Positions 44,259 to 54,356 are shown, numbered from the stretch's first letter. The stretch: 64,000 nucleotides of DNA from Betaproteobacteria bacterium (GCA_009777245.1 WRMF01000010.1:1-64000); one strand, 5' to 3'. The notes: generated by a model from the sequence alone, not told the origin. Made by a program: numbers and translations.

Positions 44259-46031
44259 TCACGCTGCGCCTTGCGCTTGCAGCCAGTATTCCAGGGCGGC
44301 GAGATGCCAGAGGGTGTTGCCTGCCAGGGGAGTGAAGTGACCAAGCGGCTCGGCAAGCAAGCGGTCGACGTAAACACGATCATACAAGCCGCGCTGACGG
44401 CAGGCGGCGCTATTCAATACCTCGCGGACAAAATCGAGAAAACCGCCGCGCAGATATTTAAGGGCAGGCGTGGGAAAATAGCCTTTGGGACGGTCTACGA
44501 TTTCAGCAGGCAACAGGGCGCGGGCAAGCTGTTTCAGCGGGTATTTCCCGCCGTCTTCAAGGCGCAGGGCGGGCGAGGCGCGCATTGCGGCTTCCACCAG
44601 AGTCTTGTCAAGAAAAGGGACACGCGCTTCCAGGCCGTGCGCCATCGTCATGTTATCCATCCTTTTTACCGGGTCGTCCACAATCAGCGTGGCGGCATCC
44701 AGGCGTAACACCCTATCCAGAAAAGTATCCGCGCCGGGTTCGGCAAGGCGTCTGGCGATGAATTCCGTAACCTGATCCTCGCTTGTCAGGGCGCGTCGTT
44801 CCGGGGCGAGAATCGCCAGAAATCCGGCATGATCGCGATCAAAATAATGGCGTTTGAAACGCTCGACAAACGGCAGCGCTTCATCTTCCGCCGCCATTTT
44901 AGGATACCAGTAATAGCCGCCGAATATCTCGTCCGCGCCTTGCCCGGAAAGCACGACCCCTTTTCCGACCTCGCGGGACAAGAGCCAGAACGCCACGTTA
45001 TCCTGGCTGAACATTGGTTCAGACATGGCGGAAATAGCCTCAGGCAGGGCTTTTAGCATCTCCTCGTCATTTATCCGATAGCGGTGGTGTCGGGTGGCGA
45101 AGTGTCCGGCAATGAGATCGGAATAATAAAATTCGTTGCCTGCTTCTTCCGGCTGGTCGGCAAAGCCAATGGAAAAAGTCGCAATGTCGCTACCACCCTG
45201 CTCGGCCAGCAGGGCAATTATCAGGCTGGAATCCAGACCACCGGAGAGAAGTATGCCTGTCGGAGCGGCGAGGCGATGGCTTGCTACTGCGGCGCGAAGC
45301 GCGGTATGAAGTTCAGCCAGAATTGCCGCCTCATCAGGTTCAGGAACGGGACGGCTTGCGGAAAGCTGCCAGTAACATGTTACAAGCGGATTTCCTTCAT
45401 TCCCGATTTCCAGAAAACAGGCTGACGGCAACTTGCGAATATGCCGGAAGATTGTCCAGGGCGCGGGAACCGAGCCATGCAGAGTGAATTGGAATTGCAG
45501 GGCGGTATGGTCTATTTCATCGGAAATGCCGCCGCCCGCCCTGATCGCCGGTAAAGTAGAAGCAAAGCGAATTCGTTTGGCATCCAGAGTGTAATACAGG
45601 GGTTTGAGGCCGAAGCGGTCACGGGCGAGAAAGAGGTTGTTCCGGTTCTCATCCCGAATGGCGAAGGCGAACGCGCCGTCCAATCGTTCAAGGCAGGCAT
45701 GTCCCCATGCGTGATAAGCCTTGAGGATGACTTCGGCGTCAGTCTCGGAAGAGAAGCTATAGCCCATCCCGACGAGTTCCCTGTGTAATGCCTGATAGTT
45801 GTAGATCGCGCCGTCGAATACGAGGGTCAATGCCCCGTCTTGCATCGGCTGCGCGGCATGTTGGGAACGGCAAGCGACCGCCAGATGGCGGTACCCGAAC
45901 AAGAACGCGCCTTCTCCGGCGTAGCCTGCCTCGTCCGGTCCGCGCGGCTTCATGGCGTCCGTCATTCGTTCAATGTCGGAGTGATCCGGCTTCAAGCCGT
46001 CAAAACGAAATTCGCCGCAAATGCCGCTCAT
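44259..46031 (-). CDS. Asparagine-synthase-like amidotransferase, N-acetylglutaminylglutamine synthase type
   Basis: MSGICGEFRFDGLKPDHSDIERMTDAMKPRGPDEAG..., PTGILLSGGLDSSLIIALLAEQGG, VDDPVKRMDNMTMAHGLEARVPFLD, VDRPKGYFPTPALKYLRG. Confidence 0.85.
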   Translation of the reverse strand: MSGICGEFRFDGLKPDHSDIERMTDAMKPRGPDEAGYAGEGAFLFGYRHLAVACRSQHAAQPMQDGALTLVFDGAIYNYQALHRELVGMGYSFSSETDAEVILKAYHAWGHACLERLDGAFAFAIRDENRNNLFLARDRFGLKPLYYTLDAKRIRFASTLPAIRAGGGISDEIDHTALQFQFTLHGSVPAPWTIFRHIRKLPSACFLEIGNEGNPLVTCYWQLSASRPVPEPDEAAILAELHTALRAAVASHRLAAPTGILLSGGLDSSLIIALLAEQGGSDIATFSIGFADQPEEAGNEFYYSDLIAGHFATRHHRYRINDEEMLKALPEAISAMSEPMFSQDNVAFWLLSREVGKGVVLSGQGADEIFGGYYWYPKMAAEDEALPFVERFKRHYFDRDHAGFLAILAPERRALTSEDQVTEFIARRLAEPGADTFLDRVLRLDAATLIVDDPVKRMDNMTMAHGLEARVPFLDKTLVEAAMRASPALRLEDGGKYPLKQLARALLPAEIVDRPKGYFPTPALKYLRGGFLDFVREVLNSAACRQRGLYDRVYVDRLLAEPLGHFTPLAGNTLWHLAALEYWLQAQGAA

Positions 46032-47512
46032 GCAAAATCCGTGGGGAGCATGTGGATTGAAGTCATGGCGGGCTGATTGTCGACAGCGGCGATAAAAGCC
46101 TTGATCGCTTCGGTATCCGCAGCCATCAAGGTTACTTTCTGCGGAAGAGCTTCCAGGCCGACAAGCTCGGCAGGGCGGGAAGGCGCACGTCCCAGGGCTT
46201 CTTCCAGCGTGGCGGAGAATTTTGCGGCCTGGGCGGTTTCCAGAACTATTACCGGCTCATCAATGCCTTCTCCCGCTACTTCCAGCGCCACTTTCAGGCC
46301 GTCGGCGGTGTGCGGGTCGATGATTATACCATAACACTCATGCGCCATTTTGATGGCGGCAATCCGGTCGCTGTGAAGGCTTTTGCCGGAAACAAAAGCA
46401 AAATCGGATACGCCGGAAAAGCAGGGAGAATCGGAGAGATCAAAGGCTTCTCCGGCCTCGATTTGTTTCCAGAGGCCGCGCACCGCCTCTGCGTCGCGTC
46501 CGGTCAAGTCGAAGATGAAACGCTCAAAATTGGACGCTTTAGAGATGTCCATCGAGGGGCTGGAAGTGACGAAGGTTTCCGCCGCGCTGCGCGGACGGTA
46601 ACAGCCGGTCTTGAAAAATTCATCCAGAACATCGTTTTCGTTGGTGGCGAGGATGAGCCGACTTATAGGCAGACCCATCCGGCGGGCGATATGACCGGCG
46701 CAGATATTGCCGAAATTGCCGGAAGGCACGGAGAAGGAAACCTTTTGTCCATCATGTCTGGTGGCGGCGAAATACCCCTTGAAGTAATAGACGATTTGCG
46801 CCAATACCCGCGCCCAGTTGATGGAATTGACCGCGCCGATCTTGTGCTTTGCCTTGAACGCAGCATCGTTCGAGACTGCTTTTACCATGTCCTGCGCGTC
46901 GTCGAACATGCCGTTGATGGCAATGTTAAATATGTTGGCATCCTGCAATGAATACATCTGCGCCCGCTGGAAGCCGCTCATCTTGCCTTCAGGGGAGAGC
47001 ATGAATACGGTAATCCGCTGTTTGCCGCGCATGGCGTATTCGGCGGCGGAGCCGGTATCGCCGGATGTTGCGCCCAGAATGTTGAGCGAGTCGTCGCGTT
47101 TTTCCAGCGCGTATTCAAAGAGATTGCCGAGCAATTGCATCGCCATGTCCTTGAACGCAAGCGTAGGCCCGTTGGAGAGTTCAAGCAGCCCCAGTTTTTC
47201 CGGAACCAGCCAGATTAGCGGGGTAATCTCCTTTCTTTGCTCCGACCGACGGGCAAAGCGATAAACATCGGCGGTGTAGGTCTTGTCCGCCAACGCTTTC
47301 AGGTCGGCGGGCGGAATGTCGTCAATATATTTCGAGAGAATGGCAAAGGCAAGCTCGGCGTAGGAGAGTCCGCGCCAGCGGGCGAGTTCTTCCGGGCTGA
47401 CTTTTGGGTAGGATTCCGGCAGGTAAAGACCGCCGTCCGGGGCAAGCCCTGCCAGCAGAATGTCGCAAAATGAAAGCGCGGGAGCGCGTCCGCGAGTCGA
47501 GATATAGCGCAT
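46028..47512 (-). CDS. thrC: Threonine synthase
   Basis: MRYISTRGRAPALSFCDILLAGLAPDGGLYLPESYP; NGPTLAFKDMAMQLLGNLF; ILGATSGDTGSAAEYAMRGK. Confidence 0.96.
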   Translation of the reverse strand: MRYISTRGRAPALSFCDILLAGLAPDGGLYLPESYPKVSPEELARWRGLSYAELAFAILSKYIDDIPPADLKALADKTYTADVYRFARRSEQRKEITPLIWLVPEKLGLLELSNGPTLAFKDMAMQLLGNLFEYALEKRDDSLNILGATSGDTGSAAEYAMRGKQRITVFMLSPEGKMSGFQRAQMYSLQDANIFNIAINGMFDDAQDMVKAVSNDAAFKAKHKIGAVNSINWARVLAQIVYYFKGYFAATRHDGQKVSFSVPSGNFGNICAGHIARRMGLPISRLILATNENDVLDEFFKTGCYRPRSAAETFVTSSPSMDISKASNFERFIFDLTGRDAEAVRGLWKQIEAGEAFDLSDSPCFSGVSDFAFVSGKSLHSDRIAAIKMAHECYGIIIDPHTADGLKVALEVAGEGIDEPVIVLETAQAAKFSATLEEALGRAPSRPAELVGLEALPQKVTLMAADTEAIKAFIAAVDNQPAMTSIHMLPTDFA

Positions 47513-47739
47513 GGCGGCAAACGGAAAAATATAAATTATACCTTCGATCTCCGGCGCGTATCGAGAGCCGACGAACGCTCTTGCAAAGCCTTGGGGCAAG
47601 TAGCGAGTGATCGTGTATCATCGCGCCTTGGCTCGGAATGTCGTTATTTCCGGCATACAGGTTGTGCCGACGGTAAGTAAAACTGCCATGGGAGGGCGTG
47701 ATCCTGGCTTCACGCATCGCCCACACATAATCAGACTTG

Positions 47740-47947
47740 CGCCGCCTACATGACCTAATCCATGCCCAAACCCCCAGCAGTACAAGAGGTTGTGTTCAAT
47801 ATGCCGCGTCAGTTGCCGCTCGGAGCGAATCGTAAAGAGCGCCTGCAAAAGGCTTGCCAGCAACAGCCGTTCAGGAGGAATCCAAGGACTACCGATGCGC
47901 GAATACAGCGCATTGCTCCTTGCTATCATGACGGAAACTCTTTGCAA
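47740..47947 (-). pseudogene. Remnant of an IS5-like transposase (N-terminal part)
   Basis: NALYSRIGSPWIPPERLLLASLLQALFTIRSERQLTRHIEHNLLYCW closely resembles the N-terminal region of IS5-group transposases; not continued by a full ORF. Confidence 0.75.
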
Positions 47948-48045
47948 CTCTTCCAGTCTGGCGCGCTACGATGCCGAGAGGAACAGGAGGAGTCCATTCC
48001 ATTAGCCCGCAACCATCTGATTCCTGATGTTGGGTTCGATGCGCT

Positions 48046-49095
48046 TCAAGCCGACAGGGTCGCGCTGTCAATCACGAAGCGGTACTTGACATCGCTTTTT
48101 AGCATCCGCTCGTATGCGGTGTTGATTTGGTCGGCGCGGATAAGTTCAATATCGGCGACGATGCCGCGCTCGGCGCAGAAATCAAGCATTTCCTGTGTTT
48201 CGGGAATGCCGCCGATCAGTGAACCGGCAATAGCCCGACGCTTGAAAATGAGGTTGAAAACTCCGGGCGAAGGGTGCGGCGTGGGCGGCGCGCCCACCAA
48301 TGTCAGCGTGCCGTCACGTTTCAACAAAACCAGGAAAGCGTCAAGATCGTGCGGCGCGGCAACGGTATCAAGGATGAGGTCGAAGCTCTTGGCATGCGCC
48401 GCCATCTCTGCTGCGTTGCGTGATACGACCACTTCAGCCGCGCCCAGCGCCCTTGCCGCTTCGCGCTTGGAATCGGACGTGGTGAACGCGACGACATGCG
48501 CCCCCATCGCATGAGCCAGTTTGATGCCCATATGACCCAGACCGCCGATGCCGACCACGCCGACCTTCTTCCCCGGCCCGGTTTTCCAGTGCCGCAACGG
48601 CGAGTAGGTGGTAATGCCCGCGCACAGTAACGGAGCCACGGCGGCAAGCTGTTCCGCCGGGTGGCGGATACGCAGCACATACCGCTCATCCACTACGATT
48701 TTTTGCGAGTAGCCGCCAAGTGTCCAACCCGGTTCGTCCGGCGTCGGGCCGTTGTAGGTTCCAACCAGGCCGTCGCAGTAGTTTTCCAGCCCGTCCTCGC
48801 ATTCCGAACAGCGTTTGCAGCTATCTACGATGCAGCCGATTCCGACCAGATCGCCCGCCTTGAAATCCGACACCTCCGCGCCAACGGCTGAAACGCGCCC
48901 GACAATCTCATGGCCGGGAACGCACGGAAAACGAGTACCCGCCCATTCAGCGCGAACTTGATGCAGATCGGAGTGGCAGATGCCGCAGTACGCAATATCA
49001 ATCTGTACATCGCGCGCGCCCGGCGCGCGGCGGGTGATGCGTAACGGCTCCAGGGGCTTGTCGCCCGCATGGGCGCCATAAGCATTTACGAGCAT
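48046..49095 (-). CDS. Zinc-dependent NAD(P) alcohol/aldehyde dehydrogenase, YahK/cinnamyl-alcohol dehydrogenase-like
   Basis: YCGICHSDLHQVRAEW, VPGHEIVGRVSAVG, CKRCSECEDGLENYC structural zinc, VVGIGGLGHMGIKLAHAMG. Confidence 0.93.
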   Translation of the reverse strand: MLVNAYGAHAGDKPLEPLRITRRAPGARDVQIDIAYCGICHSDLHQVRAEWAGTRFPCVPGHEIVGRVSAVGAEVSDFKAGDLVGIGCIVDSCKRCSECEDGLENYCDGLVGTYNGPTPDEPGWTLGGYSQKIVVDERYVLRIRHPAEQLAAVAPLLCAGITTYSPLRHWKTGPGKKVGVVGIGGLGHMGIKLAHAMGAHVVAFTTSDSKREAARALGAAEVVVSRNAAEMAAHAKSFDLILDTVAAPHDLDAFLVLLKRDGTLTLVGAPPTPHPSPGVFNLIFKRRAIAGSLIGGIPETQEMLDFCAERGIVADIELIRADQINTAYERMLKSDVKYRFVIDSATLSA

Positions 49096-49201
49096 CGGAG
49101 TCTCTCCTTTCAACGGCAAGGCAAACCATATGGAAATCAGCAAATATCCTATGCGTTTAAGTCTACCACGTTTTTCGCGGAAGCATAGCCTATGATGAAG
49201 C

Positions 49202-49366
49202 TATATAGCGCTCTCCGTTAATCAGGCGACGGCCAAGCGATGTGCGAGAGAGGCAAAGTGCCCGTATCCCCTATCCCCCGACCCTTCTCCCATAAATGGG
49301 AGAGGGGAGGCATCCCCGCCCTTGACGGGCGGGGGTTTGGCGGCTTTATTTGCAGGAGATGCTATA
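49202..49366. repeat. MITE-like intergenic element
   Basis: TATATAGCGCTCTCCGTTAATCAGGCGACGG...GGCTTTATTTGCAGGAGATGCTATA; interior aligns with 35219-35375. Confidence 0.55.
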
Positions 49367-49373
49367 AACGACG

Positions 49374-50186
49374 CTATAAACCACTCGGGTTCAGTGTCCG
49401 CCGAGAGATTGGCTTCATATTTGCGTCCAGGGTGTAGACAACAGGAATGGTGTTGGGAATGTCCATCTTTTTCAGCGTAGCCTCTTCCAGCGAGTCATCA
49501 ATGCTCTTGGAAAGAGAGCGAAGCGCGTTGCTATGCCCGACGACCATGATGGTCTTGCCGGATTTGAGTTCCGGAATCAACACATTCTGCCAGTATGCCC
49601 TGATGCGCTCAAGCGTGTCTTTCATGCTTTCGGCTTGGGGAACATTGGGAATGCCGCTGTATCGGGGATCGCTTGCCGGGTTCTTCGGATCATCGTTTGC
49701 CATCAGGGGCGGGCGCATATCAAAGCTGGCTTCCCAGTTTTTCATATGTTCTTCGCCCCATTGGGCTACTTGCTCATCGCGGGTTTTGCCCTCGAACGCG
49801 CCCTGGTTGGTTTCATTCAGTCGCCAGTTGGTATGTACAGGAACCCACATCATGTCCATGCCCTCAAGAGCCAGCCAGGATGTTTTGATAGCTCTGGCAA
49901 GGTACGAGGTGTGGATTGCGTCAATTGAAATTCCTTCCTTTTTCAGCAATTCGCCTACTGCAAGGCCAGCGGCGACTCCTTTGTCAGTCAAATGCGTATC
50001 TCCCCAGCCGGAAGTGCGCCTTTGCGTGTTCATTACGCTCTCGCCATGACGCAGCAGTATCACCTGGTAGGTTCTGTCGCCATGAGCCGCCTTTGTCGCA
50101 GGCTGTTGTCTGTCAGACGCAGACTCGGCAAATGCCTGCGTATATGGCAACAACATCAAAGCCAACATCAATATCAAATTTTTCAT
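49374..50186 (-). CDS. Exported cofactor-dependent phosphoglycerate-mutase-like protein (histidine phosphatase superfamily)
   Basis: Signal peptide MKNLILMLALMLLPYTQAFAES; VILLRHGESVMNTQRRTSGWGDTHLTDKG; IMVVGHSNALRSLSKSID. Confidence 0.88.
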   Translation of the reverse strand: MKNLILMLALMLLPYTQAFAESASDRQQPATKAAHGDRTYQVILLRHGESVMNTQRRTSGWGDTHLTDKGVAAGLAVGELLKKEGISIDAIHTSYLARAIKTSWLALEGMDMMWVPVHTNWRLNETNQGAFEGKTRDEQVAQWGEEHMKNWEASFDMRPPLMANDDPKNPASDPRYSGIPNVPQAESMKDTLERIRAYWQNVLIPELKSGKTIMVVGHSNALRSLSKSIDDSLEEATLKKMDIPNTIPVVYTLDANMKPISRRTLNPSGL

Positions 50187-50476
50187 GCTCTTTTCTCCTT
50201 GTTCCAAAAGTTGGTTAAGTGAGGCGAGAAGGGATTTGAGGCCGCAAGCTCTGGATTTACCCAAATCTCAGCGGCTATTTAAGCAAGTTTTGTTTGACAA
50301 TTTGGTGACATTCGACGCGAGAAACGGGACGTAATCGCAAAATTGGACGTTTTGCGGTTTTTTACAATAGTGGCGGAATAATGCTCATGCAGGCAGTAGC
50401 GGACTTACGAGCCTCGATGTCTCATTTTTGTCCTGTCTTCCCTTATACTTCCGCCTTTCGTTTTTCTGGCGGTCTT

Positions 50477-52948
50477 ATGGGTGAAGTAGCCGAGCTTACC
50501 GTTTCCGATTGCTATCACTGCGGACTTTCGATTCCCGACGGGGTGGATTTTCCCGTCGTGATCGGAGGGAAGGAGCAGGCGATGTGCTGCGCCGGATGTC
50601 AGGCGGTGGCGGAGGCGATTGTCGCCAACGGGCTTACCGACTACTACACAAGCCGCAGCGCCATGCCGGAATCGCCGCGCGAGGCCATTCCGGCGGCTCT
50701 TGCCGATCTTGCCTTGTTTGACCATGCGGATTTTCAGAAAAACTTTGTTCGCGCGGCGGGGGAACATGAAAATGAAGCCTCGCTGATGCTGGAAGGCATT
50801 ACCTGCGCGGCGTGCGTCTGGCTGAACGAGCGCCATATCGGACAACTTCCAGGCATTACGGCAGTCGCGGTCAATTACGCGACCCGCCGCACCCGCGTGC
50901 GTTGGGATACGCGGAAAATCAAGCTCTCCGACATTCTCGCCGCGATTGCCGCAATCGGCTATCGCGCCCATCCTTACGACGCATCCCGCTACGAGGAACT
51001 GGCCGAAAAAGAACGGCGCGATGCGTTGTGGCGAGTATGGGTGGCCGGTTTCGGGATGATGCAGGTAATGATGTACGCAATTCCCGCCTACCTGGCAGGC
51101 GGCGACGGCGTTGAGCAATGGATCGAAAACGTGAACCGCTGGGCGAGCTTCGCGTTGACCCTACCGGTCGTGTTTTATTCCGCCGCGCCTTTCTTTCGGA
51201 ACGCATGGCGGGATATGAAGTTTCGGCGAATCAGCATGGATGTGCCAGTCGCGCTGGGGGTGGGTTTATCTTTTGCCGCTTCTGTCTGGGCGATGTATAC
51301 GAAAAGCGGGGATGTATATTTCGATTCGGTTACGATGTTCGTGTTTTTCCTGCTGTGCGGACGCTATCTGGAAATGACGGCGCGCCAGAAGGCGGTTAGC
51401 GTGACCGAGGCGCTGGCAAAGCTCTTGCCCGCGTTTTGCCAGAAATTGATGGATTTTCCCGCCAGCCGCGAGACCGAGCATACCATTGTGAGCGATTTGC
51501 GCCTGAATGACGCTGTGCTTGTGCGTCCGGGCGAATCCATCCCTTGCGACGGCTGGGTTCTGGAAGGAGAGAGCAACGCCAATGAATCGCTGCTTACCGG
51601 AGAGAGCCGCCCGGTTCGGAAAAAAGCCGGGGATCGCGTGACGGGCGGGGCGGTGAATATTGATAATCCGTTGGTTGTAAAAGTGGGCGCGGTAGGCGAG
51701 CAAACCCGGATTTCCGCCATAATTCACCTGATGGAGCGCGCCGCTGCGGAAAAGCCGCGCATTGTGGCGCTGGCCGATCAGACGGCGCAGTGGTTTACGG
51801 GCATTCTGCTCCTGATTGCGATAGGGGTCGCTACAGGCTGGTATTTCGTTGATCCGGATCGCGCTTTGTGGGTTGTTGTTTCCGTGCTGGTGGTCACTTG
51901 TCCCTGCGCGTTGGCGCTGGCGACGCCGGTTGCTCTGACCGTCGCTTCCGGCGCGTCGGCCAGGGACGGACTTTTGGTCACGCGCGGACACGCGCTGGAA
52001 ACCCTGGCTCGCGCCACCCATTTTGTATTCGACAAGACCGGAACCTTGACCGCCGGACAAATGCGTCTTCTGGAGACCGTGCCGATAAGAAGCGGTTGGA
52101 GCATTGAGAAAGCCATCCGGTTTGCCGTCGCGCTTGAACATGCGTCCTCGCATCCGTTGGCGGAGGCGTTCCGGCTGGCTGCCGGAAAGGAAGCGGGAGA
52201 TTCGTTCGCGGACAAGGCAAGGGCTTTACGAGGCGGTCTGGAAGGTGAAATCCAGGGGCGAACCTATCGCATCGGGCGCGCTGATTCCGCGTTGGAGCTT
52301 TCCGGCAAGGAGGCGGATTGGCCGGAAGGTTGGCTGGAATCCGGCGACACCCTGCTGATGCTGGCGGATGATGAAGGAATCATTGCCTGCTTTAGAGTGG
52401 GCGACGAGCTTCGTTCCGGCGCGGCGGAGCTTGTCGGCATGTTGCACACCGCCGGTTGCCGGATGATTCTCATGTCGGGCGACGCGGAGTCGGTCGTTGA
52501 GCGCATAGCCGCCACTCTGGGTCTTGATGAGGCAGAGAGCGGCATGACGCCGGAGGAGAAGCAAAAGGCGGTGCGCCGTCTTCAGGAGGGAGGCGCGGTG
52601 GTTGCGATGGTAGGCGACGGGGTAAATGACGCGCCGGTGCTTGCGCAGGCGGAGGTCTCGGTTGCAATGGGTTCCGGCGCGGAACTGGCGCGAACCCAGG
52701 CCGATTTGATTCTGCTGTCGGACAATCTCGCCAATCTTGCGCGAGGCATACATCGCAGTCGGCTTACCCGTTCCATAATCCGGCAAAACCTGATGTGGGC
52801 ATTGCTCTATAATGTTTGCGCCTTGCCGATGGCAATCTCCGGACTGGTTGAGCCTTGGGAGGCGGCTATCGGCATGTCCGCCAGTTCGCTCATAGTGGTG
52901 CTCAATGCCTTGCGTATCCAGAAAACCGGCAGGCATGGCGGAGCCTGA
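50477..52948 (+). CDS. ccoI: Cu+-translocating P1B ATPase, CcoI/FixI type
   Basis: CYHCGLSIP...MCCAGCQAVAEAIVANGLTDYY, GITCAACVW, TCPCALALATPVAL, FVFDKTGTLTAG, MVGDGVNDAPVL. Confidence 0.93.
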   Translation: MGEVAELTVSDCYHCGLSIPDGVDFPVVIGGKEQAMCCAGCQAVAEAIVANGLTDYYTSRSAMPESPREAIPAALADLALFDHADFQKNFVRAAGEHENEASLMLEGITCAACVWLNERHIGQLPGITAVAVNYATRRTRVRWDTRKIKLSDILAAIAAIGYRAHPYDASRYEELAEKERRDALWRVWVAGFGMMQVMMYAIPAYLAGGDGVEQWIENVNRWASFALTLPVVFYSAAPFFRNAWRDMKFRRISMDVPVALGVGLSFAASVWAMYTKSGDVYFDSVTMFVFFLLCGRYLEMTARQKAVSVTEALAKLLPAFCQKLMDFPASRETEHTIVSDLRLNDAVLVRPGESIPCDGWVLEGESNANESLLTGESRPVRKKAGDRVTGGAVNIDNPLVVKVGAVGEQTRISAIIHLMERAAAEKPRIVALADQTAQWFTGILLLIAIGVATGWYFVDPDRALWVVVSVLVVTCPCALALATPVALTVASGASARDGLLVTRGHALETLARATHFVFDKTGTLTAGQMRLLETVPIRSGWSIEKAIRFAVALEHASSHPLAEAFRLAAGKEAGDSFADKARALRGGLEGEIQGRTYRIGRADSALELSGKEADWPEGWLESGDTLLMLADDEGIIACFRVGDELRSGAAELVGMLHTAGCRMILMSGDAESVVERIAATLGLDEAESGMTPEEKQKAVRRLQEGGAVVAMVGDGVNDAPVLAQAEVSVAMGSGAELARTQADLILLSDNLANLARGIHRSRLTRSIIRQNLMWALLYNVCALPMAISGLVEPWEAAIGMSASSLIVVLNALRIQKTGRHGGA

Positions 52949-52998
52949 CCCTGCGTTCCGGCGGGAAGCGGTTATTTACAAACATTTGAAAGCGCGTC

Positions 52999-53178
52999 AT
53001 GGAAACTCTCTACCTGCTCATCCCCTTTTCGGTTCTGCTTGTTTTTGTCATTGCGTATATTTTCTGGCGCTCTCTTGTCGGCGGGCAGTTCGACGATCTC
53101 GAAGGGCCGGGATTTCGCATTCTGATGGATGATGATAATCCCGGGAAACAACAGGAAGAAAACGGGAAGGCGGAGTGA
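52999..53178 (+). CDS. ccoS: Cytochrome oxidase maturation protein CcoS (59 aa)
   Basis: Own translation: METLYLLIPFSVLLVFVIAYIFWRSLVGGQFDDLEGPGFRILMDDDNPGKQQEENGKAE; CcoS pattern; absent from the supplied ORF track, probably because of its length. Confidence 0.9.
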   Translation: METLYLLIPFSVLLVFVIAYIFWRSLVGGQFDDLEGPGFRILMDDDNPGKQQEENGKAE

Positions 53179-53179
53179 A

Positions 53180-54319
53180 ATGACGAAAATTCTGTATCGG
53201 GCTACCTCTTCCAAGGGCGTGTCGGAAGCGGATTATGTAGAGGCCGAAACAGAAAAGGAGGCGGTGGCAAAGCTGAAGGCGGAAGGGTATGCCGATATTA
53301 TGCTGTATGAATCTGCGTTGACAGCGAGGCTACTTGCCCAGGAGCGTGAAATTCACGATTCTGTCGATGCAGCCGCCAGGAAATTTGCGGCTGCCAGCGA
53401 AATCGCAATACTCGAAAATCCATGCTGGAAAACTCTTATCAAGATGTCCTGTGGCGCTATAAGAGCGTGTTTGCTGATTATCGCCGTATGTGTCGCGGGC
53501 GCCGTGTGGCTTAAAGACTGGTGGCCGCTTGTTGTCGCAATTATGCCGTTGGCGCAATGCGGGTGGCTCTTCTTTAGGCTCCGCGAAGTGATGTGGTTTA
53601 CGCGCTTTAACAAGGCATTCGCGGTAGGTGATTGGGATGCCGTGCAGCGTATCGGCAAATGTTTGCCTAAAACCAGAACGCTGCAAAGAGTGCCGGGCTT
53701 CTCGCTTTATGTCGCATTAAGCCTTGCCCAGGCCGAAATTGCGGAAGCCGGATCAGCCGCCTTGGAACGGTTGCCGGATGTTTTGCAGCGGTTGGAAGAG
53801 TGGCGCGACAAGAGTCCGGCTCCCGGCTCTTACGAAGTGCTGCTGGCGGCGGTTTACTGTGCAGTCGGTGACTATCCTACTTACATTAAACTCATCCGTC
53901 AGGTGGGCGAGGCGCAACGAAGCAACCCTGTATTTCTTGTCGAATGGGCGTTTGCCGAGGCGCGCTTGGGCGATACCGCGATTGCCGCGTGTTTGCTTGC
54001 GGAGATTGATCAGGAAACGCTGTGTTGGGATGCACAGATGCTTTACCCATATATTGCGGGCATGATTGCGCTGCGCGAGAACCGCAACGAGGAGGCGCTT
54101 GTCCACCTGCAAGCCGCTGTCAGTGGTTATCTTTTGCGCGGTAAAAACCCGTACAACTGGCCGATGTTTGCCTGTTGCGCCGGTGCTTGCGCCGTAGCGT
54201 TGGCTCGCGCCGGACAGAACGAGGCGGCGAAAGATCTCGTCCGGCAAGTCTGGCCGATGTTGAGCGTACACGGCGCTCAGCCTTTGCTGACGATGATTGA
54301 ACGCGAAGTGATGAATTGA
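53180..54319 (+). CDS. Uncharacterised two-TM protein with a TPR-like C-terminal region
   Basis: MTKILYRATSSKGVSEADYVEAETEKEAVAKLKAEGYADIMLYES N-terminal module; hydrophobic pair CLLIIAVCVAGAVWL / PLVVAIMPLAQCGWLFF; helical repeats after. Confidence 0.6.
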   Translation: MTKILYRATSSKGVSEADYVEAETEKEAVAKLKAEGYADIMLYESALTARLLAQEREIHDSVDAAARKFAAASEIAILENPCWKTLIKMSCGAIRACLLIIAVCVAGAVWLKDWWPLVVAIMPLAQCGWLFFRLREVMWFTRFNKAFAVGDWDAVQRIGKCLPKTRTLQRVPGFSLYVALSLAQAEIAEAGSAALERLPDVLQRLEEWRDKSPAPGSYEVLLAAVYCAVGDYPTYIKLIRQVGEAQRSNPVFLVEWAFAEARLGDTAIAACLLAEIDQETLCWDAQMLYPYIAGMIALRENRNEEALVHLQAAVSGYLLRGKNPYNWPMFACCAGACAVALARAGQNEAAKDLVRQVWPMLSVHGAQPLLTMIEREVMN

Positions 54320-54356
54320 ACTCGCGTAACTTAAGGTTAGGCTCTTCGATATGTTT

